A DNA stretch of 64,000 nucleotides, taken from the NCBI GenBank assembly GCA_900316315.1, contig ONCK01000005.1, positions 124,001-188,000 of the forward strand. Direction: 5' to 3'. Under the pieces are notes generated by a model. It saw only the letters and a program-made list of their open reading frames with translations, did no database searches and was not told where the DNA came from. This document shows positions 28,886 to 38,070 of this stretch, piece by piece. The first letter of the stretch is position 1, and each line of letters starts with the position of its first letter. This DNA comes from an uncultured Prevotellaceae bacterium (GTDB lineage Bacteria > Bacteroidota > Bacteroidia > Bacteroidales > Bacteroidaceae). The position numbers were made by a program, and so were the translations under genes.

Positions 28886-29352
28886 TTCTTAACAATTTTG
28901 GATGTGACACTCTGTCCGTTAATCGTGGCTTTGACCAAATAGATACCGGCAGGCAGGTGGCTGAGCGAGACCTTGCCGGTACCTGCCTTGACATCGACTA
29001 CCTTAAGTCCCGACGCCGTGTAGACAGCAGCGCTCTGGGCATCGCCCAGCATCAGCATAGTGCCGTCAAAGGTTAGACCTGCTTGATTGGTCTTGACACT
29101 CTGCACGGCCGTAGGCTCTTGTCCAGAGACGAAACTGAAGTAATTGAATGTATCGAAGGCGGCCGAGAGCGTCGTACCATCACTCTGGAGGAGATTGATA
29201 CCATTGGAGTCAAAGGTGATGCGCTCCGTAGTCGTACTGCTGAGCACCGGCGTCGCCTGAGCGCGCTTGTAAACATACACATCACCCGCTTGCATACTCT
29301 GTACCGCCATGCCGAAGCATAGGGACAAGCTTAAAAATATTGCAGCTTTCAT
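28882..29352 (-). CDS. Small secreted protein with a C-terminal sorting-like domain
   Basis: A 156-residue protein: signal peptide (about 1-22), a module beginning GDVYVYKRAQ that resembles the N-terminal module of both neighbouring phosphodiesterases, and a C-terminal domain of about 70 residues. That domain has VYTASGLKVVDV, SLSHLPAGIYLVKATING and a KIVKK end, the pattern of type A type IX secretion sorting domains. It has no catalytic domain. It overlaps the start of paralogue 1 by 4 bp. It may be a truncated relative of the phosphodiesterases or a surface partner. The sorting call rests on pattern only. Confidence 0.6.
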   Translation of the reverse strand: MKAAIFLSLSLCFGMAVQSMQAGDVYVYKRAQATPVLSSTTTERITFDSNGINLLQSDGTTLSAAFDTFNYFSFVSGQEPTAVQSVKTNQAGLTFDGTMLMLGDAQSAAVYTASGLKVVDVKAGTGKVSLSHLPAGIYLVKATINGQSVTSKIVKK

Positions 29353-29451
29353 CTTATTAATTATTGTATTTCTTGTTGATTGTCCAGTATTTGTATTCCT
29401 TTATCTTACGGAGCCGTCTTCGGCCTTGTCCATCTCGTATCCGACTCTCCA

Positions 29452-31458
29452 TCAGTCATCTTGATGACGTCGGAAGTAGTCGCATACCTTCATGGTCTCG
29501 ACCGGATTGTCCGAGGCCAGTATATCTGCATTGGCCTTGGCCATCTCAATGATGAGGGCGCGGCTGTTCATCGTCCAGGCCACAACCTTGAGGCCCAGAT
29601 TATGCGCCTCGCTGATCCAAGTGGGATGACTGCGATACACCCAGTAGCCATAGTCCATCTCGAGTCCCATGTCGTGGAGCTCCTGAGGTGTCTTGTCACC
29701 ATTGATATACTCTACCATCGCTGTCGAGTCGCCAGCCTTAAGCGCACGGCAGGCTGCGAGGTTGAAGGAGCAGTATTGTACCATCTTGGAGAGGCCCATT
29801 TGGGCAATGAGTGCCTGAGCCTTATTGGCCGCTTCGACAGTACGTGCCGTTGAGGAGTGAGTCTTGATCTCGACGACGAGTTGCGTGTGGTCGGAAGTCT
29901 TGAGTATCTCAAGCATATCGCGGAGCATGGGGATATACTCACCGTTGTTGAGCTTAAGACCTTTGACCTGATCATAGCTGGATGTCTGGATGGTAACGCC
30001 ATTGAGCCTGCCGTCATGATTGACCATCAGACTGTCGTCGGTCGTCAACCATACATCTATCTCCGAGCTGAAACCTCGGCGGGCAATGGCGCGACGTAGA
30101 GATGCACGGGAGTTTTGTGCTGAACCCGGAGTGTCCCAGAAGCCACGATGGAAGCAGACTACAGGAGCCTTGGGCATGGTCTTGACGACATCGTAGCGGC
30201 ATATTCCCAAGTCTTGGGCCTGACCGCCGCGGCGCAATGTGAGACGATAAGAGCCTGAGGCGAAGCCAGAGGGGATGGCAAAGGTGGCCGTATCACCAGC
30301 GGCATTGACCTTGAGTCTCACGAGATAGCTCTTGCTCATATCGATACCGATGAGGGCGACGCGGTCTCCGGTCCGATAGCCACGGCCTTCGATATCCGAC
30401 GTCCCCCCTTCCTTGACAGGCATACCGGAGAGGTAGTCTACATCTTCCACCAGAGGGCTAGACTGATCCTGAAGCTCCTTGACTGATTGCCATACGGCCT
30501 TGACGTCGCCTGCGCTCAGAGGCTTGTCGTATACACGAGCCAACACGACATCACCGGCCCAGCCCATCTCAGCACTGGAGCCTCCCGGATCTCCGCCGAT
30601 ACAGAACCAGCGGCTGCCTGAGGCGGGAAAGACGAGATTGCCGGGAGCTGACTGACGCGCACAGAGCTGTCCGTTGATATAGAGATAAGCCATGCCGGCC
30701 TCCTTATCCCAGACTCCTACGAGATGATAGTACTTGCCGGAGACAATAGGCAGGTTGCTCATGGTCTCCCGATAGTTACCGGAGCCCGTCGTCGAGACAT
30801 TGGGGATAAAGGTAAAGGCCTTGCGGCGTCCCAGCGTGTCCTCAAAGAGTGTCGTAAAGCCTGTGCCGCCGCCCTGAGTGGAGCAGAAAGGTTTGGACTC
30901 AGACTGTATGATGCTGTCCGCGTAGCTAGCCATGACCAAGGTCTCAATCGTATGGCCGTCGGCGAGACGTGACTGAAAGTCGGAATTGTCCTCGTAATTG
31001 ATTTTGTAGTAGGTAGAAGGCTTTTGTCCGAGAAATTCGTCAAAGCGTGCCACATAGCGGTCGTAGACTGCGCTCTTGTACGTATTGACATACTGCCCAT
31101 CGGGTACCACAGCCTCCACTGTCATGCCCATAGGCGAGACATCCTCGGCCGTACCGTCACTGTGAAACACGACATCGAGCAAGTCGGCCTTGGGTGCGGC
31201 GTAAGAGAAAGTCAGGCTGTCTATCTCGCTGCGCGGTGCGGCATATAGCTTAGCGTGCGCCTTGCTGTAGATAGTCAGCATGGTTTTGTCACTCTCCAGA
31301 GCCACAGAGTCTACACTGTCCTTGAGAGCTATGAAGTCAAGAGAGCCGTTGCGGTAGACATAGACGTGTCCGTCATCGGCAGCCATTAAGCTCTGCAGTC
31401 CCAGCAAGGGACTTGCGAGGCATAGGAGCAGAAATTTGAATGACAAGAGATGTTTCAT
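29452..31458 (-). CDS. Secreted LamG-like + glycerophosphodiester phosphodiesterase, paralogue 2
   Basis: A 668-residue exported protein with the same plan as paralogue 1: signal peptide, N-terminal module (GHVYVYRNGSLDF ... IDSLTFSY), LamG-like domain (DVVFHSDGTAEDVSP; YYHLVGVWDKE), Ig-like segment and GDPD domain (CFHRGFWDTPGSAQNSRASL, EIDVWLTTDDS, MVNHDG). The two are clearly tandem duplicates but well diverged. The metal and catalytic residues are kept in both. The start is set at MKHLLSF (31458); the earlier ATG adds three residues. It follows a glycosyltransferase gene by 56 bp with no obvious promoter, so it may read through from it. Confidence 0.85.
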   Translation of the reverse strand: MKHLLSFKFLLLCLASPLLGLQSLMAADDGHVYVYRNGSLDFIALKDSVDSVALESDKTMLTIYSKAHAKLYAAPRSEIDSLTFSYAAPKADLLDVVFHSDGTAEDVSPMGMTVEAVVPDGQYVNTYKSAVYDRYVARFDEFLGQKPSTYYKINYEDNSDFQSRLADGHTIETLVMASYADSIIQSESKPFCSTQGGGTGFTTLFEDTLGRRKAFTFIPNVSTTGSGNYRETMSNLPIVSGKYYHLVGVWDKEAGMAYLYINGQLCARQSAPGNLVFPASGSRWFCIGGDPGGSSAEMGWAGDVVLARVYDKPLSAGDVKAVWQSVKELQDQSSPLVEDVDYLSGMPVKEGGTSDIEGRGYRTGDRVALIGIDMSKSYLVRLKVNAAGDTATFAIPSGFASGSYRLTLRRGGQAQDLGICRYDVVKTMPKAPVVCFHRGFWDTPGSAQNSRASLRRAIARRGFSSEIDVWLTTDDSLMVNHDGRLNGVTIQTSSYDQVKGLKLNNGEYIPMLRDMLEILKTSDHTQLVVEIKTHSSTARTVEAANKAQALIAQMGLSKMVQYCSFNLAACRALKAGDSTAMVEYINGDKTPQELHDMGLEMDYGYWVYRSHPTWISEAHNLGLKVVAWTMNSRALIIEMAKANADILASDNPVETMKVCDYFRRHQDD

Positions 31459-31514
31459 TGTTCTCATATGTTTATTAAAGTCTTATTGCGTCGAGTCAAA
31501 GAGCAGGCTGTAAG

Positions 31515-32288
31515 TCATCTATGGATGACAGCCCGTAGACAAAACCACAGATGAAGCGCCACCGTCTGACACAGACCATAGTGACGGCGCATCACATCAA
31601 AGCGCTCACGTAGTGAGGCCCGATGATTTTTGGTCGTCATACCGCCCTCGAGGTAGTCGGCTATGACCTGGTGAGTATTGCACAGGGGCATGTGTCGCTG
31701 ACTGGACATCTGCATGATGCGTATGCACCAGTCAAAATCGGCAGAAAATCGATAGTGCAAGTTATAAGGGCACTCGCGGGCCAGAGGCACTGAGGCCATA
31801 AATGCCTGATGGCATACCAGCATACCTTGGCGAAAACTGCGCCAGTTGAGATGCTCAGGCGGGGCGAGTCGGCGGTGGCGGATGAAGTGTCCTGCTGCAT
31901 CTACGATGTCGGTATCGCCGTAGAGTACTCCGCAGGAACCTGTCTGGGATACCTTCTCGGCAGCCTGCGCCACGAGACTGAGCGTCTGCGGACTGTGGAG
32001 ACGGTCTCCGGCATTGAGGAAGAGGATATAGTCGCCCTCAGCGAGTCGCAAGGCCTTGTTCATCGCGTCATACAACCCGTGATCGGGCTCCGAGACAATA
32101 CGCACCTTCACATTGGCCGGTGCTTGTACCTCGTAGTCGTGGAGGAGTTGCAAGCTGTCATCACTGGAAGCTCCATCAATGATAAGATGTTCGATACAGG
32201 GGTAGTCTTGCTCCCGTATGCTCGCCAGCGTAGGGGGAAGCTGGGCGGCGGCATTCCATGTACACGTGGCGATAGTAAACTTAATCAT
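31515..32288 (-). CDS. Glycosyltransferase family 2
   Basis: A 257-residue GT-A fold enzyme, transferring a sugar from a nucleotide-sugar donor. FTIATCTWNAAAQLPPTLAS and IIDGASSDDS form the donor-binding start, and a DxD-like site is seen in ILFLNAGDRL (A-G-D, as in many GT2 enzymes of this subgroup). HGLYDAMNKAL is characteristic of the WcaA-like type. The ATG overlaps the stop of the GT4 gene by 4 bp, so they are translationally coupled. Sugar and acceptor unknown; probably cell-surface glycan synthesis. Confidence 0.85.
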   Translation of the reverse strand: MIKFTIATCTWNAAAQLPPTLASIREQDYPCIEHLIIDGASSDDSLQLLHDYEVQAPANVKVRIVSEPDHGLYDAMNKALRLAEGDYILFLNAGDRLHSPQTLSLVAQAAEKVSQTGSCGVLYGDTDIVDAAGHFIRHRRLAPPEHLNWRSFRQGMLVCHQAFMASVPLARECPYNLHYRFSADFDWCIRIMQMSSQRHMPLCNTHQVIADYLEGGMTTKNHRASLRERFDVMRRHYGLCQTVALHLWFCLRAVIHR

Positions 32289-33538
32289 GCCTCAGAGTGA
32301 GTTAAACGATTGTAGATCTCGATATACTTATGCGCTACCACGTCCTCGGAGTAATGCTTTACGACATTGGCTCTCAGCATCTGGGGATCTGGGGAAGAAG
32401 AGAGCGCATACTGTATGCCGCGGGCGAGATCCTGGGCATCACAGTACTGAGCCAGATAGCCATTTTGCTGATGCTCTATGATATCCTCCTGACCGCTGCC
32501 GCCAAAGGTCACAGGCAGGCAACCGCAGGCCTGAGCCTCCATCACAGTCTGTCCGAAGGTCTCATACAGAGATGGGATAACCGCTACATCACTCGCCGCA
32601 TAGATTGTCGACAGCTGGTCATCATCAGCGACATATCCCAAGTACGTATATTCTACCGGGATGTCCTCCAGCACAGTCTCGTCCTTGACCTGTCCGAAAA
32701 GCACAAGATGCATTTCTTCCCGCTTGTATGTGCCTTGTTCTATCAGGATCTGTAGCGCTTCCTTGAGATATTTGAAGCCCTTGCGCGGGTCATCAATCTT
32801 AACTGCTCCGAAGCAGATGATTTTTTGCGCAGGCAAGCCAAGCAGACGGCGGGAGGAGGTGCGGTCTTTGAGCGAGAATCGATTAACTGACAGCGCATTG
32901 GGAATGACGCTGACCGTATGACGGCGCAACAACCGGCTCTCGCCGGCGAGACGGGCCAACCAATGGCTGACAGCAACAAACTCTATACGGCGGCCCTCCA
33001 AGAGCTTCTGTTTCTTGTGGTATATACGAGCAGACAGATCGTGACGGCCGGGATGCTTAAGCAGGGGGCACTCACAGCAGCCCGTCTTGTAGCGTTCACA
33101 GTCGCCCACATAGTGGCATATACCTGTGAACTCCCACATATCATGCATCGTCCAGACGATGGGCTTGCCGCTGTCCAAGATACGGCGCAGGTCTTTGATC
33201 GACAGCATGCCCTGATTGATCCAATTGAGATGGATGATGTCAGCTTCCTTAAACTCTCTGAGTTTTGTTACATCCGTGCCAGCATTGGCTATGTCAATGT
33301 CAAAGAGATGATGGCGGCTTAGTCGATTGGCCAAGAGGATAGACAGGCGCTCCCAGAGGAAGGCCGGATGACTCTTACCGCCGCCTCCAAGACCCACAGT
33401 CGAGAGGCTCTGTGTCTCTTTGTCCCTGACGAGCAACTTAGCCTTTACCCCGTTGTCAATAAGTGCCTCTTTGAGGCGTGAAGTAGCGATGGCGGCACCT
33501 CCGCCTACCTCCGTGGTATTGATGAGTAGTACTCTCAT
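32285..33538 (-). CDS. Glycosyltransferase family 4 (group 1)
   Basis: A 417-residue GT-B fold enzyme. The N-terminal acceptor half begins MRVLLINTTEVGGGAAIAT, and a middle stretch (DIIHLNWINQGML, VWTMHDMWEFTG) is typical of Bacteroidetes WcaL-like enzymes. The donor-binding C-terminal half has VSVIPNALSV, CFGAVKIDDPRKG and the E-x7-E region SLYETFGQTVMEAQACG. The start is chosen at 33538, since the longer frame adds an arginine-rich, non-family stretch. It overlaps the GT2 gene by 4 bp. Confidence 0.88.
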   Translation of the reverse strand: MRVLLINTTEVGGGAAIATSRLKEALIDNGVKAKLLVRDKETQSLSTVGLGGGGKSHPAFLWERLSILLANRLSRHHLFDIDIANAGTDVTKLREFKEADIIHLNWINQGMLSIKDLRRILDSGKPIVWTMHDMWEFTGICHYVGDCERYKTGCCECPLLKHPGRHDLSARIYHKKQKLLEGRRIEFVAVSHWLARLAGESRLLRRHTVSVIPNALSVNRFSLKDRTSSRRLLGLPAQKIICFGAVKIDDPRKGFKYLKEALQILIEQGTYKREEMHLVLFGQVKDETVLEDIPVEYTYLGYVADDDQLSTIYAASDVAVIPSLYETFGQTVMEAQACGCLPVTFGGSGQEDIIEHQQNGYLAQYCDAQDLARGIQYALSSSPDPQMLRANVVKHYSEDVVAHKYIEIYNRLTHSEA

Positions 33539-33592
33539 GATCGTGTTGTGTCTTGCGTAGCGTGCGACAAGCCGCCGCGCCAATATATTGTC

Positions 33593-34453
33593 TCACTTGA
33601 TATAGCGGGAGAAGAAATGCCATATCTCCTCGCCCGTATCCAGGTCCTTGGTATGCCAGCTGTGCTTGCCACCAACTACCTCATAGAGCCACACATCACA
33701 GCTGTAGGGGCTGTCTGTGTACTTGTGGCGTATGACATAGTGGCCGCTGGCAGTGTCCAGACTGGGTATCGTATCCGTCACTTCCCGTGTACAACGGTTA
33801 CGGGCCACCCAGTAGCCGATTGCGGTCGGCACACCGAGATAAGCGCCCCATTTGCTCTTGCCCTCAAGGTCACCTGTCCACTCTGAAGTATGGTCTCTTG
33901 TACCATGTATCTCCATGACAGGTATAGGCCTCGGCGCACTCATGGTCTCGTAGGTCCATCTCATGGTCAACCCCGACACAGGTGCTACCGCTTTGAAGGT
34001 ATGTTGTTGGCTGTACCCCATGAGATAGCACATTTCACCTCCGTTGCTCATGCCGGTCAGGAAGGTATTGTCTTTGCTCAGCCGGTACTTCTTCTGCACA
34101 TACGCCGCCATGCGCTCCAGCGCCTTGACATCGTCTACACGCCATCCCTGCTGGAAGGTATAGCCCACATTCCAGCTGTAACGTCCCGCCGGGTCAATGA
34201 GTCCCTGTGGCACGCAGATAGCAAAGCCATGCTTGGCAGCGGCTCCGTCCATCCATGTCTGTGCTTTGCCCTCGTTGCCGTAGCCGTGGGCCACAAATAC
34301 TAGCGGTGCACCCTCCCTGATACCATCCGGCAGGATCACCTTCATACGACGTACCTGCCCATCTACCTTGAGCGAGTCCTCGATGATACGCTGCGCCTGC
34401 GACGGCACTGCCGACACAAGCAGAAGCAGGACAATTGAAAAAAATCTGTACAT
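33593..34453 (-). CDS. Secreted PHB-depolymerase-type esterase
   Basis: A 286-residue alpha/beta hydrolase with a signal peptide (cut near SQAQ). The oxyanion region is VFVAHGYGNEG and the nucleophile elbow is GMSNGGEM (Ser136). Likely acid and base are Asp in EIHGTRDHT and His in GGKHSWH. This is the Esterase_PHB / feruloyl-esterase-like family, which cuts esters on polymers or glycans. It lies inside a glycosyltransferase run (21 bp after one, 54 bp before the next), so a role in trimming ester groups from glycans is a reasonable inference. Confidence 0.82.
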   Translation of the reverse strand: MYRFFSIVLLLLVSAVPSQAQRIIEDSLKVDGQVRRMKVILPDGIREGAPLVFVAHGYGNEGKAQTWMDGAAAKHGFAICVPQGLIDPAGRYSWNVGYTFQQGWRVDDVKALERMAAYVQKKYRLSKDNTFLTGMSNGGEMCYLMGYSQQHTFKAVAPVSGLTMRWTYETMSAPRPIPVMEIHGTRDHTSEWTGDLEGKSKWGAYLGVPTAIGYWVARNRCTREVTDTIPSLDTASGHYVIRHKYTDSPYSCDVWLYEVVGGKHSWHTKDLDTGEEIWHFFSRYIK

Positions 34454-34474
34454 AGTCTTATAGCAATATGATGT

Positions 34475-35461
34475 TTATGTCGTCTTAGGCTGACCGATGT
34501 AGGCACGATAGTAGTATCCGCACGACCAGTTGAAGAAGATAGCCCTCAGCCACCTGACTGCCGAGCGCGGCTCGTCGGCATGAAAGAGTACATGGCTGTG
34601 TCTGACAAAGAAGTGTATACGCTTCAGCGCAGCCCAAGGTCCACGTTTCAGCTGCAAGGAGCACATTTCCAGGGCCTCCCTGCGCGACACCGTGTCAAAG
34701 GGACACGCCTCCAGAATGGCCTTGACAGTCATCATGCGCCTTCTCACCTCCCACTGAAGGCGTCTGTGATGTATCAGAGACGTCCATACATACTCCAGGG
34801 CGCCCATGCTCAGCAATCGCGTCTGTAGCGGCCTCGATGCCGTCGCAGCCTCGGCGTGACGACGGAAGTGCACCAGCGACTTGTCCACATACACGATGCT
34901 CTCAGCGGCGGCAGCCACGTCGAGTATCTGGGTGTCATAGTAGAGCATCGAGTGCTCTCCGTCGTGGATGAAGTCCAGTAGCCTTCGTCTGAAGAGCATC
35001 GAGTGGCCAGGCAACTCGCAGATATAGGCCAGACGGATGAGATGCGTATTGGGACGCCTCCTGTCTACCTTGACCGGATAGCCGTCGGTCGAGAAGGGGA
35101 CCGACCGAGCCGAGCAGAGCATCTTGTCACCTATAGCCTGCGCTTGTATCTCCAGCTTACGCGGTTCCCAGATGTCATCCTGGTCACTGATGGCGATATA
35201 GTCCCCTTGGGCCCGCGCCATCGCGGAGAAGAAGTTGCCATTGATGCCATGCGCTGCCTCGTTGCGATAGATACGGATGAGCGGGTGCAATCTGCTGTAT
35301 TGCTTCAGCAAGTCCCACGTGCCGTCGGTCGAGCCGTCGTCCTGCACGATAATTTCCCGTACGGGGTAGGTCTGATCCAGGATAGAGTCCAGTTGCTCCT
35401 GGAGAAAACGCACTCCGTTCCAGGTACACATGACCACCGAAATGTCTAATCTGCCGTCCAT
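34475..35461 (-). CDS. Glycosyltransferase family 2
   Basis: A 328-residue GT2 enzyme. The start ISVVMCTWNGVRFLQEQLDS and IIVQDDGSTDGT form the nucleotide-sugar site, and AISDQDDIWEPRKL contains the D-x-D metal motif typical of rhamnosyltransferase-like members. The C-terminal third is basic with amphipathic helices, perhaps membrane-associated. First gene of the glycosyltransferase-esterase run, with a TAAATTTG box just upstream. Sugar specificity cannot be given. Confidence 0.87.
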   Translation of the reverse strand: MDGRLDISVVMCTWNGVRFLQEQLDSILDQTYPVREIIVQDDGSTDGTWDLLKQYSRLHPLIRIYRNEAAHGINGNFFSAMARAQGDYIAISDQDDIWEPRKLEIQAQAIGDKMLCSARSVPFSTDGYPVKVDRRRPNTHLIRLAYICELPGHSMLFRRRLLDFIHDGEHSMLYYDTQILDVAAAAESIVYVDKSLVHFRRHAEAATASRPLQTRLLSMGALEYVWTSLIHHRRLQWEVRRRMMTVKAILEACPFDTVSRREALEMCSLQLKRGPWAALKRIHFFVRHSHVLFHADEPRSAVRWLRAIFFNWSCGYYYRAYIGQPKTT

Positions 35462-35473
35462 ATCTTATGGCCG

Positions 35474-35481
35474 CAAATTTA
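35474..35481 (-). promoter_or_regulatory. -7 promoter box of the glycosyltransferase run
   Basis: TAAATTTG on the minus strand, 12 bp before the ATG at 35461. The only clear box for the run that may extend through the phosphodiesterase genes. Confidence 0.5.
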
Positions 35482-35629
35482 CAAAAAAACATTTTCGCAA
35501 GCCCTATCCTTCACCATAAAAGCACATTAGCCCCTGTCACCAGCCTCGCAGCAGCGCCACGCCCCCATCCAGTCGCTCCGACAAGCGTACCACTCACATC
35601 GGACAGAGATCTGGTCATGCGCAGACGGT

Positions 35630-35782
35630 ATTTGTAAATATCTGATAAGCAATGAGTTGCAATATAGTCCGAATAAATTGTAATTATCTGTCTCTCAATC
35701 TATTACAACTCGCCTTCCTGCCGAAACCACATCCGACCTTGTTTAAACTACATCCGACCTTGTGGTGCTTACAAGGCGACCT
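35630..35782 (-). repeat. Dispersed intergenic repeat, copy D (partial)
   Basis: Minus-strand copy. The 76-bp core is 35782-35707: CCTTGT/ACAAGG hairpin, then AGGTCGGATGTAGTTTAAAC, then a second unit whose palindrome has decayed to GTGGTTTCGGC, then GGAAGGCGAGTT. About 75 bp on the far side of the core keep weak similarity to copies A-C. The AT-rich upstream end is not recognisable. It lies between the purC end and the glycosyltransferase promoter. Confidence 0.75.
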
Positions 35783-35897
35783 GTCTATCGCGCGATGGAG
35801 GTGCTGCAGAGACAACGGTTCACTCACCAAGCATACTCCTCGCCTGCTTCCCATGCTCCCCGCACTGTCTCTCTCCTGCCTGGGACATGAGACACAG

Positions 35898-35932
35898 AGG
35901 GCAGGACACTCACAGACGGAGCATCCTGCCCT
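35898..35932 (-). terminator. Possible terminator after purC
   Basis: AGGGCAGGA (35898-35906) pairs with TCCTGCCCT (35924-35932) over a 17-nt loop, 47 bp after the purC stop. No T run on the minus strand, so uncertain. Confidence 0.35.
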
Positions 35933-35978
35933 GACGGATATATATTGTGTCTATTACAGCTTAGGCTGCGTCGGCGAT

Positions 35979-36929
35979 TTACTTCTGCAGGTAAGCGTTG
36001 ACATTGCGCTCGATGCGTGCAGCCACATCATCGGTCTCGTACTTGACAAAAGGCTCGCCGGTAATATGCTCATAGAGCTCGATATAGCGATTGGAGATAC
36101 TCTCAACGATAGCCGGCGTCATCTCAGGCACATGCTGGCCCTCCTTGCCCTGAAATCCGTTGTCCATCAGCCACTCGCGGACAAACTCTTTGCTTAGCTG
36201 ACGCTGGGGCTCACCCTTAGCAAATTTCTCTTCATACCCTTCGCTGTAGAAGTAGCGGGAAGAGTCGGGCGTATGGATTTCATCCATGAGGACTATGCGT
36301 CCGTCGGCATCTTTGCCAAATTCGTACTTAGTATCGACAAGTATCAAGCCTCGGCGGGCTGCTATCTCGGTGCCGCGCTGGAAGAGAGCAAGGGTGTACT
36401 GCTCAAGAGTGGCATACTCCTCGGGCGTAGCGAAGCCTCGTGAGAGGATTTCGGCCTTGGAGATATCGGCATCGTGCTCGCCGTATTCAGCCTTAGTCGT
36501 CGGAGTGATGATAGGCGTGGGGAAATTCTCATTTTCCCGCATACCGTCGGGCAACTTGACGCCACAGATCTCACGCACGCCGCTCTTGTAGGCACGCCAT
36601 GCGCTGCCGCAGAGATAGCCGCGGACAATCATCTCAAGAGGGAAACCCTTGCACAAAATACCTGCCGTAACCATGGGATCAGGAGTGGCCAGCTTCCAGT
36701 TGGGGCAGATGTCGGAGGTAGCATCCAGAAACTTGGCTGCAATCTGATTGAGCACCTGTCCTTTGTAAGGGATACCCTCGGGAAGGATCACGTCAAAGGC
36801 AGATATACGGTCGGTTGCGACCATGACGAGCTCGCGGCCTCTGATATTGTAGACGTCGCGTACTTTGCCGTTGTAGACACTCTGCTGACCCGGAAAATGG
36901 AAGTCAGTCTTTACTAATGCTTTGCTCAT
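35979..36929 (-). CDS. purC: Phosphoribosylaminoimidazole-succinocarboxamide synthase
   Basis: Joins aspartate to CAIR with ATP in purine synthesis. The 316-residue length is the long form seen in Bacteroidetes and yeast rather than the 240-residue enterobacterial form. Motifs: [41 protein letters not shown] and [11 protein letters not shown]. The start is set at [10 protein letters not shown] (36929). It lies 93 bp after phoH with no promoter box between, so co-transcription is likely. Confidence 0.96.
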   Translation of the reverse strand: MSKALVKTDFHFPGQQSVYNGKVRDVYNIRGRELVMVATDRISAFDVILPEGIPYKGQVLNQIAAKFLDATSDICPNWKLATPDPMVTAGILCKGFPLEMIVRGYLCGSAWRAYKSGVREICGVKLPDGMRENENFPTPIITPTTKAEYGEHDADISKAEILSRGFATPEEYATLEQYTLALFQRGTEIAARRGLILVDTKYEFGKDADGRIVLMDEIHTPDSSRYFYSEGYEEKFAKGEPQRQLSKEFVREWLMDNGFQGKEGQHVPEMTPAIVESISNRYIELYEHITGEPFVKYETDDVAARIERNVNAYLQK

Positions 36930-37022
36930 AGTGTAAAACGTATTGATGTATGATCTATATCTGTATATAAATGTATGCCGTCCGGCCTTGGTGTACCGGC
37001 AGAGCATCCAGCTGCTCTGCCA

Positions 37023-37994
37023 TCAAGCCTGAGACGACGCATCGTCGTCACGGGAGGCAGAGGAAGTGTCGTGGTCGTAAGCATCGACGATGAGGGTGAC
37101 GAGCTTGTGGCGAACTATGTCTCCCTTGTCAAAGGTGATATGACTGATGCCCGGGATATGACTGAGTATACGCAAGCCATGCACGAGTCCGGAGCGCTGC
37201 GTATGAGGGAGGTCGACTTGCGTGATGTCGCCGGTCACAATCATCTTGGTGCCCATGCCCATGCGCGTGAGAAACATCTTAAGCTGTGACGGCGTAGTGT
37301 TTTGCGCTTCATCGAGGATGACGACGGCATCATTGAGCGTACGACCGCGCATGAAGGCCAAGGGAGCTATCTGGATGATGTTTTGCACCAGGAGCTCCTG
37401 CAGGCGTGTTGGCGGTATCATCTCCTCAAGCGCATCGTAGAGAGGCTGGAGATAGGGATCTATCTTCTCCTTCATGTCGCCCGGGAGGAAGCCCAGCTTC
37501 TCCCCGGCCTCGACAGCGGGACGCGACAGGATAATCTTGCGCACTGACTTGCGCTTGAGGGCACTCACGGCCAGAGCTATGCTCAGATAAGTCTTGCCGG
37601 TACCGGCAGGCCCCGTCGCAAAAATCAGATCATGACTGCCAAAGGCTTTGACAAGTTGCTCTTGATGCTCGTTGCGGGGGCAGATAGCCTTGCCACCAGT
37701 GCTATAAAGGATGACCGACTCGCTACTCTCCACCTCCGTCTTGCCGCCGTGGACGATATCAAGCAGATCTTCGGGGGTGAGGCGATTGTATTTGACGCAA
37801 TGAGCAATCAGTTTGTTCAGCTTTTGTTCAAAGTCTTGCAGGACTTCCTCCTCGCCTACAGCACGCATCATGTTTCCCCGTGCCATCAGTCTCAGTTTGG
37901 GATAAAGCGACTTGAGCATACGCAGGTTGGCATTCTGAGCGCCGTAAAAGATTAGCGGTTCTACGCCGTCGAGTATGAAGTGCTTTTCGATCAT
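37023..37994 (-). CDS. phoH: PhoH-family ATPase
   Basis: A 323-residue cytosolic P-loop ATPase of the PhoH/YbeZ family, linked in other bacteria to RNA processing and ribosome maturation. Walker A is FATGPAGTGKT and Walker B is AVVILDEAQNTT. Family signatures include ILSRPAVEAGEKLGFLPGD and VTGDITQVDLP. The N-terminal 110 residues contain the usual YbeZ lead domain. The longest frame starts at a TTG inside a TAATTTTG box, so the ATG at 37994 is used. Divergent from the M15-like gene and upstream of purC. Confidence 0.93.
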   Translation of the reverse strand: MIEKHFILDGVEPLIFYGAQNANLRMLKSLYPKLRLMARGNMMRAVGEEEVLQDFEQKLNKLIAHCVKYNRLTPEDLLDIVHGGKTEVESSESVILYSTGGKAICPRNEHQEQLVKAFGSHDLIFATGPAGTGKTYLSIALAVSALKRKSVRKIILSRPAVEAGEKLGFLPGDMKEKIDPYLQPLYDALEEMIPPTRLQELLVQNIIQIAPLAFMRGRTLNDAVVILDEAQNTTPSQLKMFLTRMGMGTKMIVTGDITQVDLPHTQRSGLVHGLRILSHIPGISHITFDKGDIVRHKLVTLIVDAYDHDTSSASRDDDASSQA

Positions 37995-38009
37995 CAGCTT
38001 ATTTTTCCG

Positions 38010-38017
38010 CAAAATTA
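38010..38017 (-). promoter_or_regulatory. -7 promoter box of phoH-purC
   Basis: TAATTTTG on the minus strand, 15 bp before the phoH ATG. Confidence 0.5.
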
Positions 38018-38051
38018 CTCAAATTGCAGCAAGTGCAACACGTTTTTTGCG

Positions 38052-38059
38052 TACTTTTG
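38052..38059 (+). promoter_or_regulatory. -7 promoter box of the M15-like gene and truA
   Basis: TACTTTTG, 11 bp before the ATG at 38071. It makes the upstream start at 37975 unlikely. Confidence 0.5.
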
Positions 38060-38070
38060 TAGCCAAATCT

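Noticed and set aside
37975-38070. N-terminal extension of the M15-like protein
   Set aside because: It overlaps the divergent phoH start and both -7 boxes; the ATG at 38071 follows the promoter and gives a sensible membrane anchor.
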